Shown one piece after another: positions 8,788 to 19,055 of a DNA stretch of 64,000 nt. The notes below the pieces were generated by a model that searched no databases, was not told the DNA's origin, and was given only the letters and a program-made list of their open reading frames with translations. The stretch is from assembly GCF_017355835.1 (NCBI RefSeq), contig NZ_JAFEWF010000012.1, forward strand, positions 145,860 through 209,859, in the 5' to 3' direction. Position 1 is the stretch's first letter; each line of letters begins with the position of its first letter. The stretch comes from Desertivirga brevis (GTDB lineage Bacteria > Bacteroidota > Bacteroidia > Sphingobacteriales > Sphingobacteriaceae). A program made the translations under genes and the position numbers.

Positions 8788-11166
8788 ATGACGCTAAATA
8801 AGCATGCCCTGTACATCAATGCCCGGCTTTTTATTTTTACAATTTTGTTTGCTGTACTTGCAATGCATGTTCATGCTCCTGCAAGGGCGCAAAGCCCTGG
8901 AACGTTCACGTTGGGCAATAAGGAGTTTTTGTTGAACGGAAAGCCCTTTGTGATCCGGGCTGCCGAGCTTCACTATCCACGTATCCCTAAAGAATATTGG
9001 GAACACCGGATCCAGCTTTGTAAGGCAATGGGCATGAATACAGTGTGTATCTACCTTTTCTGGAATATTCACGAGCAGAAGCCTGATGTGTATGATTTTT
9101 CCGGGCAGAACGATGTGGCTGAATTTGTAAGACTGGTTCAGAAGAACGGAATGTATTGCATCGTTCGTCCTGGACCCTATGTATGTGCAGAGTGGGACAT
9201 GGGCGGCCTTCCCTGGTGGTTATTGAAGAAAAAAGACATCGCAGTACGCTCCATGGAGGACCCGTATTTTATAACGAGGACACAGAAATTTCTAAAGGAA
9301 GCAGCCAAGCAACTGGCACCGCTCCAGATTCAAAACGGTGGAAATATTATCATGGTGCAGGTTGAAAATGAATATGCAACTTTTGGTAGTGACGGGCGCT
9401 ATATGGAAACCATAAGGAATAGCGTCAGAAGTGCTGGATTTGACAAAGCGCAGTTATTCAGATGCGACTGGTCTTCCAATTTCAATAAGTATCAGCTGGA
9501 TGGAGTAGCTACCACACTGAATTTTGGTGCAGGATCAAATATTGATAATCAGTTTAAGAAATTTCAGGAGATCTATCCTACGGCACCTTTAATGTGTAGT
9601 GAGTATTGGACCGGCTGGTTTGACCACTGGGGAAAGCCACATGAGACACGTTCTGTAAATACCTTCATCGGGAGCCTGAAAGATATGATGGACAGAAAAA
9701 TATCCTTCAGTTTATACATGGCCCATGGGGGGACTTCTTTTGGGCAATGGGGTGGAGCAAATGCACCGCCTTATTCTGCCATGGCAACTTCTTACGATTA
9801 CAATGCTCCTGTGGGCGAGCAGGGAAACATTACGGAGAAATTTTTTGCAGTCCGGGATCTTTTGAAAAACTATTTGCAGGAAGGGGAGATTTTACCTGAT
9901 CCTCCAGCTGAGAAGCGTGTTATCACGATTCCGGAGTTTGAGTTGAACGAATCTGCTCCTTTGTTTGAAAACCTGCCGCCGGGGAAAAGAACAGAGACAA
10001 TAAGACCGATGGAAGATTTTGATCAGGGCTGGGGACGTATATTATACCGCACAACCATTGCTGCCTCAGCAGCAAAGCGTAAGATCGTGATCACAGAATT
10101 GCACGATTGGGCTTCTGTATTTATTGATGGAAAACCAATCGCGAAGCTAGACCGTCGAAGAGGAGATAATACTGTGGAAATTCCCGCTTCACAAACGAAG
10201 CTTAGGTTGGACATCCTGGTAGAAGCAACCGGAAGGGTTAATTACGGGAAGGCTATAATAGACCGTAAGGGGATTACCGAGAAGGTAGAAATAACTGAGG
10301 GATCAGGATTGAAAGAAATCAAAGACTGGACAGTTTACAATTTTCCGGTTGATTATAACTTCCAAAATAAGTACACCAGGTTCTCCTCTAGACAAGTGAC
10401 AGGACCTGCCTGGTATAGGGGAAAATTTATTCTTCGAGAAACAGGAGATACTTTTCTGGATGTTAGCACCTGGGGAAAAGGAATGGTATGGGTAAATGGA
10501 CATAATCTGGGCCGTTTTTGGAAAATAGGTCCTCAACAAACCCTGTTTGTTCCGGGTGTTTGGCTGAAGAAGGGTGAAAATGAACTATTGATCTTAGATG
10601 TAGACCAGCCTTCTTCAGCGAAAGTTGCTGGCTTAGCCAAGCCTATATTGGATAAGATAAATCCTGACGCCTCTCTTTTAAGTCGGTTTATAGGGCAGAA
10701 TTTAGATCTGTCGAACGAAGTTCCGGTGTCAAAAGGTGAGTTCGGGCCGGAAGAAGGTTGGAAAACAATCAAATTTGACAAGGCACACACAGGGCGGTTT
10801 TTTTGTTTCGAGGCGTTGAGCGCCCAGCAGGCTAATGACCCACTAACCACGGTCGCTGAACTGGAGTTAATCGGGGATGACGGAAATAACCTGGCGCCTC
10901 TTAAATGGAAAGTAGTTTATGCCGACAGTGAAGAAGTAACTGCAAGTAATAGTTCAGCTGATAAGGTGTTTGATACTCAGGAATCAACATTTTGGCAAAG
11001 TCAGTCATCAGGTGCAAAGCCATCTCATCCTCATCATCTCTTAATCGACCTGGGAGAGGTTGTCTCTGTTAGTGGGTTTAGATATTTGCCAAGGTCTGAT
11101 AAGAAGACCGGAGGCATGGTTAAAGGATACAGGATTTATTTGAAGAACGCAGCTTTTAAATTTTAA
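8788..11166 (+). CDS. Exported GH35 beta-galactosidase with C-terminal discoidin-like module
   Basis: A 792-residue protein with an N-terminal signal segment (about 1-34, ending ARA). The GH35 barrel covers about residues 38-360: RPGPYVCAEWDMGG, the acid/base Glu195 in VENEYATFG, and the nucleophile Glu272 in CSEYWTGWFDHWG. Beta-sandwich domains follow, with the conserved WGKGMVWVNGHNLGRFW jelly-roll signature. The last 125 residues resemble an F5/8 type C domain that may bind galactosides. The enzyme removes terminal beta-galactose with retention, probably in the periplasm. It precedes the first sigma/FecR/SusCD cassette, so it likely belongs to the same locus. Confidence 0.92.
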   Translation: MTLNKHALYINARLFIFTILFAVLAMHVHAPARAQSPGTFTLGNKEFLLNGKPFVIRAAELHYPRIPKEYWEHRIQLCKAMGMNTVCIYLFWNIHEQKPDVYDFSGQNDVAEFVRLVQKNGMYCIVRPGPYVCAEWDMGGLPWWLLKKKDIAVRSMEDPYFITRTQKFLKEAAKQLAPLQIQNGGNIIMVQVENEYATFGSDGRYMETIRNSVRSAGFDKAQLFRCDWSSNFNKYQLDGVATTLNFGAGSNIDNQFKKFQEIYPTAPLMCSEYWTGWFDHWGKPHETRSVNTFIGSLKDMMDRKISFSLYMAHGGTSFGQWGGANAPPYSAMATSYDYNAPVGEQGNITEKFFAVRDLLKNYLQEGEILPDPPAEKRVITIPEFELNESAPLFENLPPGKRTETIRPMEDFDQGWGRILYRTTIAASAAKRKIVITELHDWASVFIDGKPIAKLDRRRGDNTVEIPASQTKLRLDILVEATGRVNYGKAIIDRKGITEKVEITEGSGLKEIKDWTVYNFPVDYNFQNKYTRFSSRQVTGPAWYRGKFILRETGDTFLDVSTWGKGMVWVNGHNLGRFWKIGPQQTLFVPGVWLKKGENELLILDVDQPSSAKVAGLAKPILDKINPDASLLSRFIGQNLDLSNEVPVSKGEFGPEEGWKTIKFDKAHTGRFFCFEALSAQQANDPLTTVAELELIGDDGNNLAPLKWKVVYADSEEVTASNSSADKVFDTQESTFWQSQSSGAKPSHPHHLLIDLGEVVSVSGFRYLPRSDKKTGGMVKGYRIYLKNAAFKF

Positions 11167-11199
11167 TAGATTGATAAAAAATTGATATAACGAAACGCG

Positions 11200-11256
11200 G
11201 GTTTCAATGTTTAATAGCCAGCATTGAACCTTTAAGCCGGGTACCTGTTTTTTTTA
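11200..11256 (+). terminator. Possible terminator after the GH35 gene
   Basis: GGTTTCAATG pairs with CATTGAACC with one bulge; an eight-T run follows about 20 nt later. The geometry is imperfect, so confidence is low. Confidence 0.3.
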
Positions 11257-11307
11257 AATATAGTTTTATAACCCTGGCTTGGAACAGAGAGCAGAATTGT
11301 TATCGAT

Positions 11308-11892
11308 ATGTTAGAAAAGGACTTAGAAAATATTTTAATAGCAGTTGCTTATCGAAACGACGAGTTAGCGTTCAAGGATCTTTACTACCAGTATTTTAAC
11401 AAGCTGTATAATTTTGCCCTGCCTATCGTTAAATCTGGGGAAATCGCAGAGGAGGTTGTGAACGATGCCTTTATTAGCCTCTGGAATAATCGCGCAGAGC
11501 TTCCTGCAATCAGGAATTTCAAAGTCTACATCTATACTGCAGTGAGGAACAGGTCATTAAATGCCAGCTCCCGCCTGAAAGTTCATGACCATCTAGCGCT
11601 GGATGAAGTGGACTTAAAGTTTTATACAGACTATCAGCATGCTGATGATAAATTGTTAGCGGAAGAACTTACTGAAATCCTGAACAATTCTATTGAAAAA
11701 TTGCCTGCTCAGTCGAAAGTGATCTTCCGTTTGGTAAAGGAAGATGGCTTGAAACACAAGGAGGTAGCCGAATTAATGAACCTTTCAATTAAGAGCATCG
11801 AGTATCACATGGGTAATGCCTTAAAGAAGGTTTGGGAGACTTTCGTAACCTACTACGACTCGGCTGCAAAAAAAAATCAAAAAAAACTTTAA
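11308..11892 (+). CDS. ECF RNA polymerase sigma factor (cassette 1)
   Basis: A 194-residue sigma-70 factor of the Bacteroidetes ECF type. Region 2 is at about residues 15-85 (DLYYQYFNKLYNFAL, then EEVVNDAFISLWNNR). Region 4 is at about 125-180, with LKHKEVAELMNLSIKSIEYH as its helix-turn-helix. It should direct RNA polymerase to the SusC/SusD genes when released by the FecR anti-sigma encoded 55 bp downstream. The order sigma, FecR, SusC with STN domain, SusD is the standard trans-envelope signalling arrangement. Confidence 0.93.
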   Translation: MLEKDLENILIAVAYRNDELAFKDLYYQYFNKLYNFALPIVKSGEIAEEVVNDAFISLWNNRAELPAIRNFKVYIYTAVRNRSLNASSRLKVHDHLALDEVDLKFYTDYQHADDKLLAEELTEILNNSIEKLPAQSKVIFRLVKEDGLKHKEVAELMNLSIKSIEYHMGNALKKVWETFVTYYDSAAKKNQKKL

Positions 11893-11947
11893 CTCTCTTT
11901 AGGGTGCCGCCCAATTCTTGTGTCTTTATTGTCAGGAACACCTGAAA

Positions 11948-13036
11948 ATGATCAAACAGATCTGGATACTCATAGCAAAAAAGTTTAGTGGCGACGCCTC
12001 GGAAGAGGAGTTACATGAGCTTGAGAAGCATTCTAGTGGAAAAAATGCCAGCTTTCCTACTAATGCTTTAGAGGAGATCTGGCATAATACTACTACATAT
12101 GGGGTTGACGAAACGAGAGAACTTGATAAACGCTGGGAGAGGTTTGAAAAGACATGGAAGCAAGATCTCAGCGAATTACCTATAGAAAGTGATGAGCGAC
12201 CAGCGGGAAGGGATTTTTTCCTCAAGAATATCTGGCAATCCACTTACTTCCGCTACGCAGCAGTAGTTTTATTGACAGTTACCACTGGTTACCTTTTTTG
12301 GCCATCCAAAGGCAGGGATGTAATTACTGCAATGGAAGCCCCCGCAGTTGGTGTCAGCAAGCTTATTTTACCGGATGGTAGCAGTGTATGGCTTAATTCT
12401 GGAAGTAAGATAACCTTTAAGAACAACAGTAAAACGAATTGCAGGGAAGTAAACCTTACTGGCGAAGCATATTTCGATGTTGCTAAAGATGCCCGGCATC
12501 CCTTTATCGTTACTACTCCGACCTTCACAATTAAAGTATTGGGAACAGCGTTCAATGTAAAGTCTTATGAAAGATCAGAGCAATCAGAAGCTACTCTCGT
12601 TCATGGGAAAATTGAGTTGTCCCTGTTAAGGAGGCCCGAAACCAAGTACATTTTAAAGCCCTCCCAGAAGCTGATGGTGACCAGTGCTTCAACTCCAAAG
12701 GGTAGAAGAGATATCAAAACAGCAGAGGCAAGCAGAAATGACGAGTTTTTAGCAGTAGAACTAACCAGGGTTGAGGACTCAAGAGCAGAAGGTATTCCGG
12801 TTGAAATATTATGGTTTAAAAATCACATTAATTTTGATAACGCCACTTTTGGTGAGGTTGCTCTAATGATGGAGCACAAGTATAATACGAAGCTTGTATT
12901 TAAGAACGACAATCTGGCCAGCATCAAGTTTTCGGGAAAATTTAAAGATGAAACCCTCGAAGAAGCGCTAAAAGAATTGAATGCCATTATAGACTTTAAG
13001 TATCAGATCAGCAAAGACGAAGTTCTGATCTATTAA
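11948..13036 (+). CDS. FecR-type anti-sigma factor (cassette 1)
   Basis: A 362-residue inner-membrane anti-sigma protein. I prefer the ATG at 11948 (MIKQIWILIAKK) over an upstream in-frame TTG because it matches the usual short cytoplasmic start. One transmembrane helix lies near residues 98-116 (YAAVVLLTVTTGYLFW). The periplasmic FecR domain follows, with the typical LPDGSSVWLNSGSKITF and EAYFDVAKD motifs, and a C-terminal secretin/STN-like DUF4974 region ends the protein. It should bind the STN domain of the downstream SusC and hold the sigma factor until ligand transport. Confidence 0.92.
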   Translation: MIKQIWILIAKKFSGDASEEELHELEKHSSGKNASFPTNALEEIWHNTTTYGVDETRELDKRWERFEKTWKQDLSELPIESDERPAGRDFFLKNIWQSTYFRYAAVVLLTVTTGYLFWPSKGRDVITAMEAPAVGVSKLILPDGSSVWLNSGSKITFKNNSKTNCREVNLTGEAYFDVAKDARHPFIVTTPTFTIKVLGTAFNVKSYERSEQSEATLVHGKIELSLLRRPETKYILKPSQKLMVTSASTPKGRRDIKTAEASRNDEFLAVELTRVEDSRAEGIPVEILWFKNHINFDNATFGEVALMMEHKYNTKLVFKNDNLASIKFSGKFKDETLEEALKELNAIIDFKYQISKDEVLIY

Positions 13037-13109
13037 TTATTAAACAACCAATCATGTTAAACCTAAAAGGAGAAGGCCTATGTAGATAGTTGTAAAAACC
13101 AATAAAGCA

Positions 13110-13139
13110 AAACGGGAAATGCGCCAACATCCCCCGTTT
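13110..13139 (+). promoter_or_regulatory. Leader stem-loop between FecR and SusC (cassette 1)
   Basis: AAACGGG and CCCGTTT form a 7-bp stem around a 16-nt loop (AAATGCGCCAACATCC), 64 bp before the SusC start. No T run follows, so it is not a normal terminator. Matching hairpins sit in the same place in cassettes 2 and 3. Confidence 0.45.
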
Positions 13140-13203
13140 AATAATGCTATAACTAACTAGTACATTTTCAAGAAACCAATAGTTACAGATCAAATACTAA
13201 TTT

Positions 13204-16200
13204 ATGAAAAAAAAGTATTGCCGCATAACCGTATGCAGGCATGAACGTCTTTTAAAATACTTCCTGATGTTCAAATTCACAATGGTCCTAATCCTGATAG
13301 CATCTCTACAGGGTTTTTCGAAAGGATATGGTCAAAAAATCAACTTAAGCGTTCAGGGAGCCAGGTTGAAAAAAGTTTTAAATGAGCTGGAAAGGCAGAC
13401 GGATTATCGCTTCTTTTACCAGGACCAAATAATAAATCAGGTTCCTAGGCTATTTTCTATCAATGCAAATAATGATGAAATTAACAATGTACTGAGCAAG
13501 CTATTTAATGGAACTAACATAACGTACTCTCTGCGTGAGGGAAAGGTGATCATTCTAACAGAAAAAGGAAGCCAGGCACAGACGTTAATTACCGGTACCG
13601 TAGTTGACGAAAAAGGAGAAGCACTGCCCGGAGTAAGTATCAAAATAAAAGGAACGAATACAGGAACATCAACAGATGTTAACGGTAAGTTCAGGATCAG
13701 CGTTCCGAACGAAAATGCAGTCCTTGTATTCTCTTTCATGGGCTTTACTCCGGTAGAACAAGCTGCCACAAAAACAGATATAAGGATTGTCCTTAAGTCG
13801 AGTGCAACAAGCCTTTCAGAAGTTGTAGTTGTGGGTTATGGAACACAAAGAAGGGCTACGGTAACAGGGTCGGTAGCCAAAATCACTTCGGAAAATATAG
13901 AAGAACGTCCGATTACCCGGGTCGAGCAGGCATTACAAGGCCAAATGGCAGGGGTAGCAGTAAGGAATACATCAGGATCTCCTGGCGCTGATATTCAGGT
14001 TCGTGTTCGCGGAGCTGCTTCACTTACCGGATCGTCTGATCCTTTATATGTTGTAGATGGGGTTCCTCTGGATAATCTTTCAGGTATCAATCCTGCCGAC
14101 ATCGAATCTATTGACGTGTTAAAGGATGCAGCATCTGCGGCAATCTATGGTTCACGTGGTTCGAACGGTGTGGTTTTCGTTACAACTAAGCGCGGAAAAA
14201 AGGGTGCTAAACCTACTATCTCGGTAAGTGGTTATACTGCCTTATCGAATGTGGAAAGAAAGGTGGATGTAATGACCCCCGACCAGTGGATCGATTTCAA
14301 TAAGAAATGGTACGACAGGCAATGGACAATAAACAACCCCACGCAAAATCCTAATGCCTCGCAGGAGGAAAGGTTAGCGTTTGCAAGGGCGACAACTCGT
14401 CGTTTATATGGCACAAGAGATTCTTTAGCGCTTATCCGGAATACCTATGGAATATACGACCCATGGTGGGGAACAGACCGAATCGAGGCTATAGATTGGC
14501 AGGATGCTTTATTTAGAAATGCCCCTGTGAATGATCTTCAAATAAATTCAACTGGTTCCACGGAAAACTTAAGTTACGCTGTTTCTGCGGGTATTTTTGA
14601 TCAGGAGGGGATAGTTGAAGGCTCATCATTCAGACGTTATTCTTTCAGGGCTAACCTGGATGCGAGAATTAACAAGCGAATTAAGATAGGAGCTAACCTG
14701 GCTCCTTCATTAGGAGTGTTAAAAGGGCCAAATGTTGATGGAAGGGATAATGCCGTGGCCCGTTCCTTAAGTTTTCCAGGTTGGGTGCCGGCTGGAGCTG
14801 GAAAAATGGCAGGAGCGGACCCATATAAGTTTTATGATAACTGGGGAACAGGACCCAATAACGTTAGTCCCTATGTTCAATCTGTATATAACGAGAGGAA
14901 TCGTAACGATATTCGTCTGAACACCTCATTAACCACTACTGTTAATATCCTGGATGGTCTGGATCTAAACGGGCTGGTGGGTTGGAATATCCGGGAAAAC
15001 AGAGAACGGGGCTATTCTCCTACCTGGATACAGGGAACTTGGAATCAGGCGACGCCCGGTCAATTGTCTACCTCAAGGTATTCAACTACTAGCGGATATC
15101 AGTTACTAACTCAGGCAACCTTAAACTACACAAAGAAACTTGGGAATCATAACCTGGATGGATTGCTTGGTATTTCCCAGGATAAATCAGGGAACGAGTA
15201 CACCGAGCAAAGTCTCACAGGGTTTCCAAACGATAAATCCTGGATATTTACTAAGGAGAAAGCAACTACAGTAAATTTGAACTCGGTAGATGCTGATAAA
15301 TTTGCATTAATATCTTACTTCGGAAGACTTCAGTATAATTACAATCTCAAATACTTGTTTTCTGCCTCATTTAGATATGATGGATCATCGCGCTTCGGTC
15401 CGAATAAGAAATGGGGCTTTTTCCCCGCCTTATCTGCCGGATGGTTGCTTAAAGAAGAAGAGTTATTTAAAAATATAAGCTGGTTAAGTACAGCTAAACT
15501 AAGAGCAAGCTGGGGTGTAGCTGGTAATGACCGTATTGGAGGAGCCAATTATGTTTCCAGCATGGGTGCTTTAAACTATCCGCTCGGAGATCTTCAAGCT
15601 ATTAACAATGGTTATGTGGTTAGTAATATTGCTTATTCTGACCTAAGATGGGAGAAGTCTGACAGTTATAACCTTGGTATTGATTTCGGTGCTTTTAACG
15701 ACCGGATCTTTGTTACCGCAGATGCCTACTATAAAAAGACAAGCGATTTGCTTTTAAATACTCCAATCTCCCTTAGTACAGGATTCTCTAACATGATCAG
15801 GAACGTTGGTAATATCGACAATAAGGGATTTGAGTTAGGGATCAATACAAGGAACCTTGTAGGGGCATTTAAATGGAATTCTAATTTCAATTTGTCCTTA
15901 AACAGAAATAAGATCACGAAGCTGGCCGGTGATAATACAGATATTCGCCTGGGACAGGGAAATACAATTATTCAGCGCGTAGGTAACCCTATTAACTCTT
16001 ACTACTTACTTAAAGCTACAGGGGTTCTCCGTGAAAGCGATTTTGACAGGGTAGGAAACAATTGGGTGGCTAAAGTGCCGGTGTGGTCAGGTCAAAAACC
16101 TGGAGATACTAAATATGAGGATATAAGTGGCGACGGAAGAATAACTTCTGCAGATTACTCTGTTGTAGGAAACTACCAGCCGAAGTTTGAATATGGTTTT

Positions 16201-16668
16201 ACCAATACTTTCTCCTTTAAAAGATTTGACGCATCGGTATTTATCCAGGGAAGAGTAGGTGGAGACCTTTTATCCATCGGTTCACGAGGTTGGAACCGGG
16301 CTACCAGTGATCCTCGTTGGTCATATATGGAACAGTGGCTAACTAAAGCATATTGGTCAGAGGCTGAGCCTGGAGATGGAAAAGTGCCTGCGTTTTTCTC
16401 TGCTGTAACCAGTGAGTACGATACCAACTGGATGTACGATGCCAGCTACCTGAGAATTAAAAATATAAGTTTTGGTTACACTTTCCCGGTTAAGAATACT
16501 TTTTTGAGGAGCGCAAGGGTATACACTTCTTTGGAAAACGTATACATGTGGGATAACTATTATCCTGGTTTTTCTCCGGAAGGAGCGACACAGGATAATG
16601 CATCTGCCGACTGGGGTGCATATCCACAGGCCCGTACTTTGTCATTTGGTCTTTCAGCATCGTTCTAA
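13204..16668 (+). CDS. SusC/RagA TonB-dependent transporter with STN domain (cassette 1)
   Basis: A 1154-residue outer-membrane transporter. After a long signal region (about 1-43) come an STN domain (about 46-118, for signalling to FecR), a carboxypeptidase-like regulatory domain (about 128-205), a plug (VVVVGYGTQRRATVTGSV, about 206-223, through GVVFVTTKRG) and a 22-strand barrel ending in the aromatic FGLSASF terminus. It works with the SusD lipoprotein encoded 15 bp downstream to import oligosaccharides with TonB energy. Its substrate is inferred from neighbours to be an arabinose/galactose-rich glycan fragment. The STN domain matches the sigma/FecR pair just upstream. Confidence 0.95.
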   Translation: MKKKYCRITVCRHERLLKYFLMFKFTMVLILIASLQGFSKGYGQKINLSVQGARLKKVLNELERQTDYRFFYQDQIINQVPRLFSINANNDEINNVLSKLFNGTNITYSLREGKVIILTEKGSQAQTLITGTVVDEKGEALPGVSIKIKGTNTGTSTDVNGKFRISVPNENAVLVFSFMGFTPVEQAATKTDIRIVLKSSATSLSEVVVVGYGTQRRATVTGSVAKITSENIEERPITRVEQALQGQMAGVAVRNTSGSPGADIQVRVRGAASLTGSSDPLYVVDGVPLDNLSGINPADIESIDVLKDAASAAIYGSRGSNGVVFVTTKRGKKGAKPTISVSGYTALSNVERKVDVMTPDQWIDFNKKWYDRQWTINNPTQNPNASQEERLAFARATTRRLYGTRDSLALIRNTYGIYDPWWGTDRIEAIDWQDALFRNAPVNDLQINSTGSTENLSYAVSAGIFDQEGIVEGSSFRRYSFRANLDARINKRIKIGANLAPSLGVLKGPNVDGRDNAVARSLSFPGWVPAGAGKMAGADPYKFYDNWGTGPNNVSPYVQSVYNERNRNDIRLNTSLTTTVNILDGLDLNGLVGWNIRENRERGYSPTWIQGTWNQATPGQLSTSRYSTTSGYQLLTQATLNYTKKLGNHNLDGLLGISQDKSGNEYTEQSLTGFPNDKSWIFTKEKATTVNLNSVDADKFALISYFGRLQYNYNLKYLFSASFRYDGSSRFGPNKKWGFFPALSAGWLLKEEELFKNISWLSTAKLRASWGVAGNDRIGGANYVSSMGALNYPLGDLQAINNGYVVSNIAYSDLRWEKSDSYNLGIDFGAFNDRIFVTADAYYKKTSDLLLNTPISLSTGFSNMIRNVGNIDNKGFELGINTRNLVGAFKWNSNFNLSLNRNKITKLAGDNTDIRLGQGNTIIQRVGNPINSYYLLKATGVLRESDFDRVGNNWVAKVPVWSGQKPGDTKYEDISGDGRITSADYSVVGNYQPKFEYGFTNTFSFKRFDASVFIQGRVGGDLLSIGSRGWNRATSDPRWSYMEQWLTKAYWSEAEPGDGKVPAFFSAVTSEYDTNWMYDASYLRIKNISFGYTFPVKNTFLRSARVYTSLENVYMWDNYYPGFSPEGATQDNASADWGAYPQARTLSFGLSASF

Positions 16669-16683
16669 TCAAAAATCAACGCA

Positions 16684-18195
16684 ATGAAACAAACGAAAAT
16701 CAAAATATTAACAATATTGCTTGCATTAGCAGTATCTTCTTGTAATAAGGATCTTATTGACATTGGTCCTATAAGCAACAATACAACAGAGAGTTTCTAT
16801 ACCTCGGAAGTTGAAGTAAGACAGGCAGTTGTAGGCATCTATGCCAGACTTGGAAGAAACGGAACTAACACTGATTTTGCAACCGATTATTACTGGCTTG
16901 CTTCTGAAAACAGATCGGATCTCCTTTATTTAGGAGCCGAAACCAGTGCTCAGAACAATCAGCTGGAATTTAGGAAGTTTTTAACATCACCTACCAATTC
17001 GGGGGTTTCAGGAATTTACTCCCGCCTTTATTCTTTAATAAAGGATGCAAATAATTTACTGGCAAGAACGAAGGAAGGTGAATATACGAGGTATCGTGCT
17101 GAAGCCATGTTCCTTAGAGCCTTCGCTTATTCGGAGTTGGCTAGATCATTTGGACCTGTAGCCCTTGTAACCACCCCGATTGAAAGCGATCAGGCTGTTT
17201 CCCTGCCGAGAGCAAGTTTGACAGAGGTTTATGCTCTCATTATCTCCGATCTTGAATTTGCAGGAGCTAATCTGAACAAATTTTACACAGGAGCAGAATC
17301 TGGCCGGATAGGAAGCGTAGCTGCTAAGGCTCTGCTGGGGCAGGTGTATATGACTATGGGCGGTTACCCTTATAATGATGCTACAGCTTATGGAAAAGCC
17401 GAAGCGACATTCGCAGGCATCATCGCAGATGTAGATACACGCTGGCAGCCTGATTACAGTAAGCTATTTATCCTGGCAAACGAGAATAAGAACGATATTT
17501 TTTCTATTCAATTTGCATCAGGGGGACTTAATGTAGGTTCGAGTTTGCCTGGTTTCATCACCAGTTCCAGTTCAACCGGAACTCCTTATCCGGATTGGGT
17601 GTTCACCTCTTACTCCAATCAGGGACAGGATGTTAGGGTAGATAGTGCTGTTGTGAAAGAGATGAAAGCAAATAACGATCTTCGGTTTGCTCCATCAATT
17701 GATGAAGGGTATTGGGCGGATAAAGCACATACTACCTGGGTAAGCAGAGCAATTGTGACCAAATTCCTGGAAAAGGATCCTACCAATGCGACGATTAAAT
17801 CATGGAACGACTTTCCAAGGAATTTTCCGATCATAAGACCTGCTGATGTATACTTGTACTATGCAGAGGCATTGATCAGGAATGGGAAAGCCGGTCAGGC
17901 AAGAACCTTTGTTAATAAGATAAGAACGAGAGCAGGCCTTCCAGCTTTAACTGCCGATCCTACTATGGAAGATATAAAGAGAGAAAGGAAGTTCGAGTTC
18001 ATTGGTGAGGGAAGAAGATTTTTCGACCTGGTAAGATGGGGGGAAACGGAAGCGTTAGAAACCCTTACTGCGTTTGCAAGACATTATCATTCTCTTACTA
18101 ATGGTCAGTTGCCAACCAAAAGAGATTTGCTATTACCTATTCCACAGGATGAAATGAAGACCAGGAATAACTGGGAAAACAACTTTGGCTATTAG
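16684..18195 (+). CDS. SusD/RagB surface glycan-binding lipoprotein (cassette 1)
   Basis: A 503-residue lipoprotein with a lipobox cysteine at residue 20 (AVSSC). It has the SusD pattern: an N-terminal segment with TPR-like helices (EAMFLRAFAYSELARSFG), a variable binding region, and the C-terminal RagB part with YLYYAEALIRNGKAGQA and ERKFEFIGEGRRFFDLVRW. It forms the lid of the SusC transporter encoded just upstream and captures oligosaccharides at the cell surface. A strong terminator follows. Confidence 0.95.
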   Translation: MKQTKIKILTILLALAVSSCNKDLIDIGPISNNTTESFYTSEVEVRQAVVGIYARLGRNGTNTDFATDYYWLASENRSDLLYLGAETSAQNNQLEFRKFLTSPTNSGVSGIYSRLYSLIKDANNLLARTKEGEYTRYRAEAMFLRAFAYSELARSFGPVALVTTPIESDQAVSLPRASLTEVYALIISDLEFAGANLNKFYTGAESGRIGSVAAKALLGQVYMTMGGYPYNDATAYGKAEATFAGIIADVDTRWQPDYSKLFILANENKNDIFSIQFASGGLNVGSSLPGFITSSSSTGTPYPDWVFTSYSNQGQDVRVDSAVVKEMKANNDLRFAPSIDEGYWADKAHTTWVSRAIVTKFLEKDPTNATIKSWNDFPRNFPIIRPADVYLYYAEALIRNGKAGQARTFVNKIRTRAGLPALTADPTMEDIKRERKFEFIGEGRRFFDLVRWGETEALETLTAFARHYHSLTNGQLPTKRDLLLPIPQDEMKTRNNWENNFGY

Positions 18196-18220
18196 TTTAG
18201 CTTGATTCGGTTAATATCTG

Positions 18221-18251
18221 GAGGCTGTCTGTATGGACAGCCTCTTTTTAT
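18221..18251 (+). terminator. Rho-independent terminator closing cassette 1
   Basis: GAGGCTGTC pairs with GACAGCCTC around a 6-nt loop and is followed by TTTTT. Confidence 0.85.
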
Positions 18252-18386
18252 TTATGGGCCTTTTATAGCCGAGTTGTTAAAGGAAAAATATAAATGTAAT
18301 TTAGACAATTGCAAGAAGAATGTTACCTTAGGGTTTCAAACTAACAACCAATTATAGCGCGCGATTCACGCTACTTAAAAACATTT

Positions 18387-18992
18387 ATGGCTTCAAAGGA
18401 TTTTAAATATTTGGAAGACAGTTCGCTTTTTGAGTTGGTGAAGCTGGATAATAAGCAAGCCTTTGACGAGCTCTATAACCGGCATTGGGAAAAGCTTTTC
18501 TTGTATCTGGTTCGGGTGATAAAAGACCAAGAGGAAACCAAAGATATTCTACAAGAGGTTTTCGTTTCATTATGGAACAGAAGATTAGAATTGGACAACA
18601 TTGAATCCATAAGTGCCTACCTTTTTTCATCTGTTCGTTTTAAGGGCTTGAACTACCTGCAAAGAGAAAGTAAAAAGAGCTTTATCATTGATGCCTTGTT
18701 AATTCAGTCAGAACAGGAGGATAATTCCCTCGACTCAATTCAAGCTGTTAGAGACATAAATAGCCTGCTGGATAAGACCATTGAAAAACTTCCTTCCAAA
18801 ATGCAACAGGTTTTTATTCTTAGTCGTAAGGAACAACTGTCATACAAGGAGATAGCCCAGCAGCTCAGTATTTCAGATAAAACTGTTAAAAAACAGATTA
18901 GTAACGCTTTAAAAATATTCCGCCTTAGTCTGCAACGCGAAAAGTTAATCAGTCTCTTACTGTTTATTAACCTGCTTCTTATATCTAAATAA
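18387..18992 (+). CDS. ECF RNA polymerase sigma factor (cassette 2)
   Basis: A 201-residue ECF sigma factor. Region 2 is at about 18-90 (ELYNRHWEKLFLYLVRV, then TKDILQEVFVSLWNRR). Region 4 is at about 130-185 (SYKEIAQQLSISDKTVKKQI). The hydrophobic C-terminal end (LISLLLFINLLLISK) is unusual for a cytosolic sigma factor and may touch the membrane or its anti-sigma partner. It starts 135 bp after the cassette 1 terminator and precedes its FecR partner by 63 bp. Confidence 0.93.
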   Translation: MASKDFKYLEDSSLFELVKLDNKQAFDELYNRHWEKLFLYLVRVIKDQEETKDILQEVFVSLWNRRLELDNIESISAYLFSSVRFKGLNYLQRESKKSFIIDALLIQSEQEDNSLDSIQAVRDINSLLDKTIEKLPSKMQQVFILSRKEQLSYKEIAQQLSISDKTVKKQISNALKIFRLSLQREKLISLLLFINLLLISK

Positions 18993-19055
18993 TTTTTTTT
19001 TAGAAAAATCTACTACCACAGGCCTGCTTAATGTACTTACTTATACTAACCGATT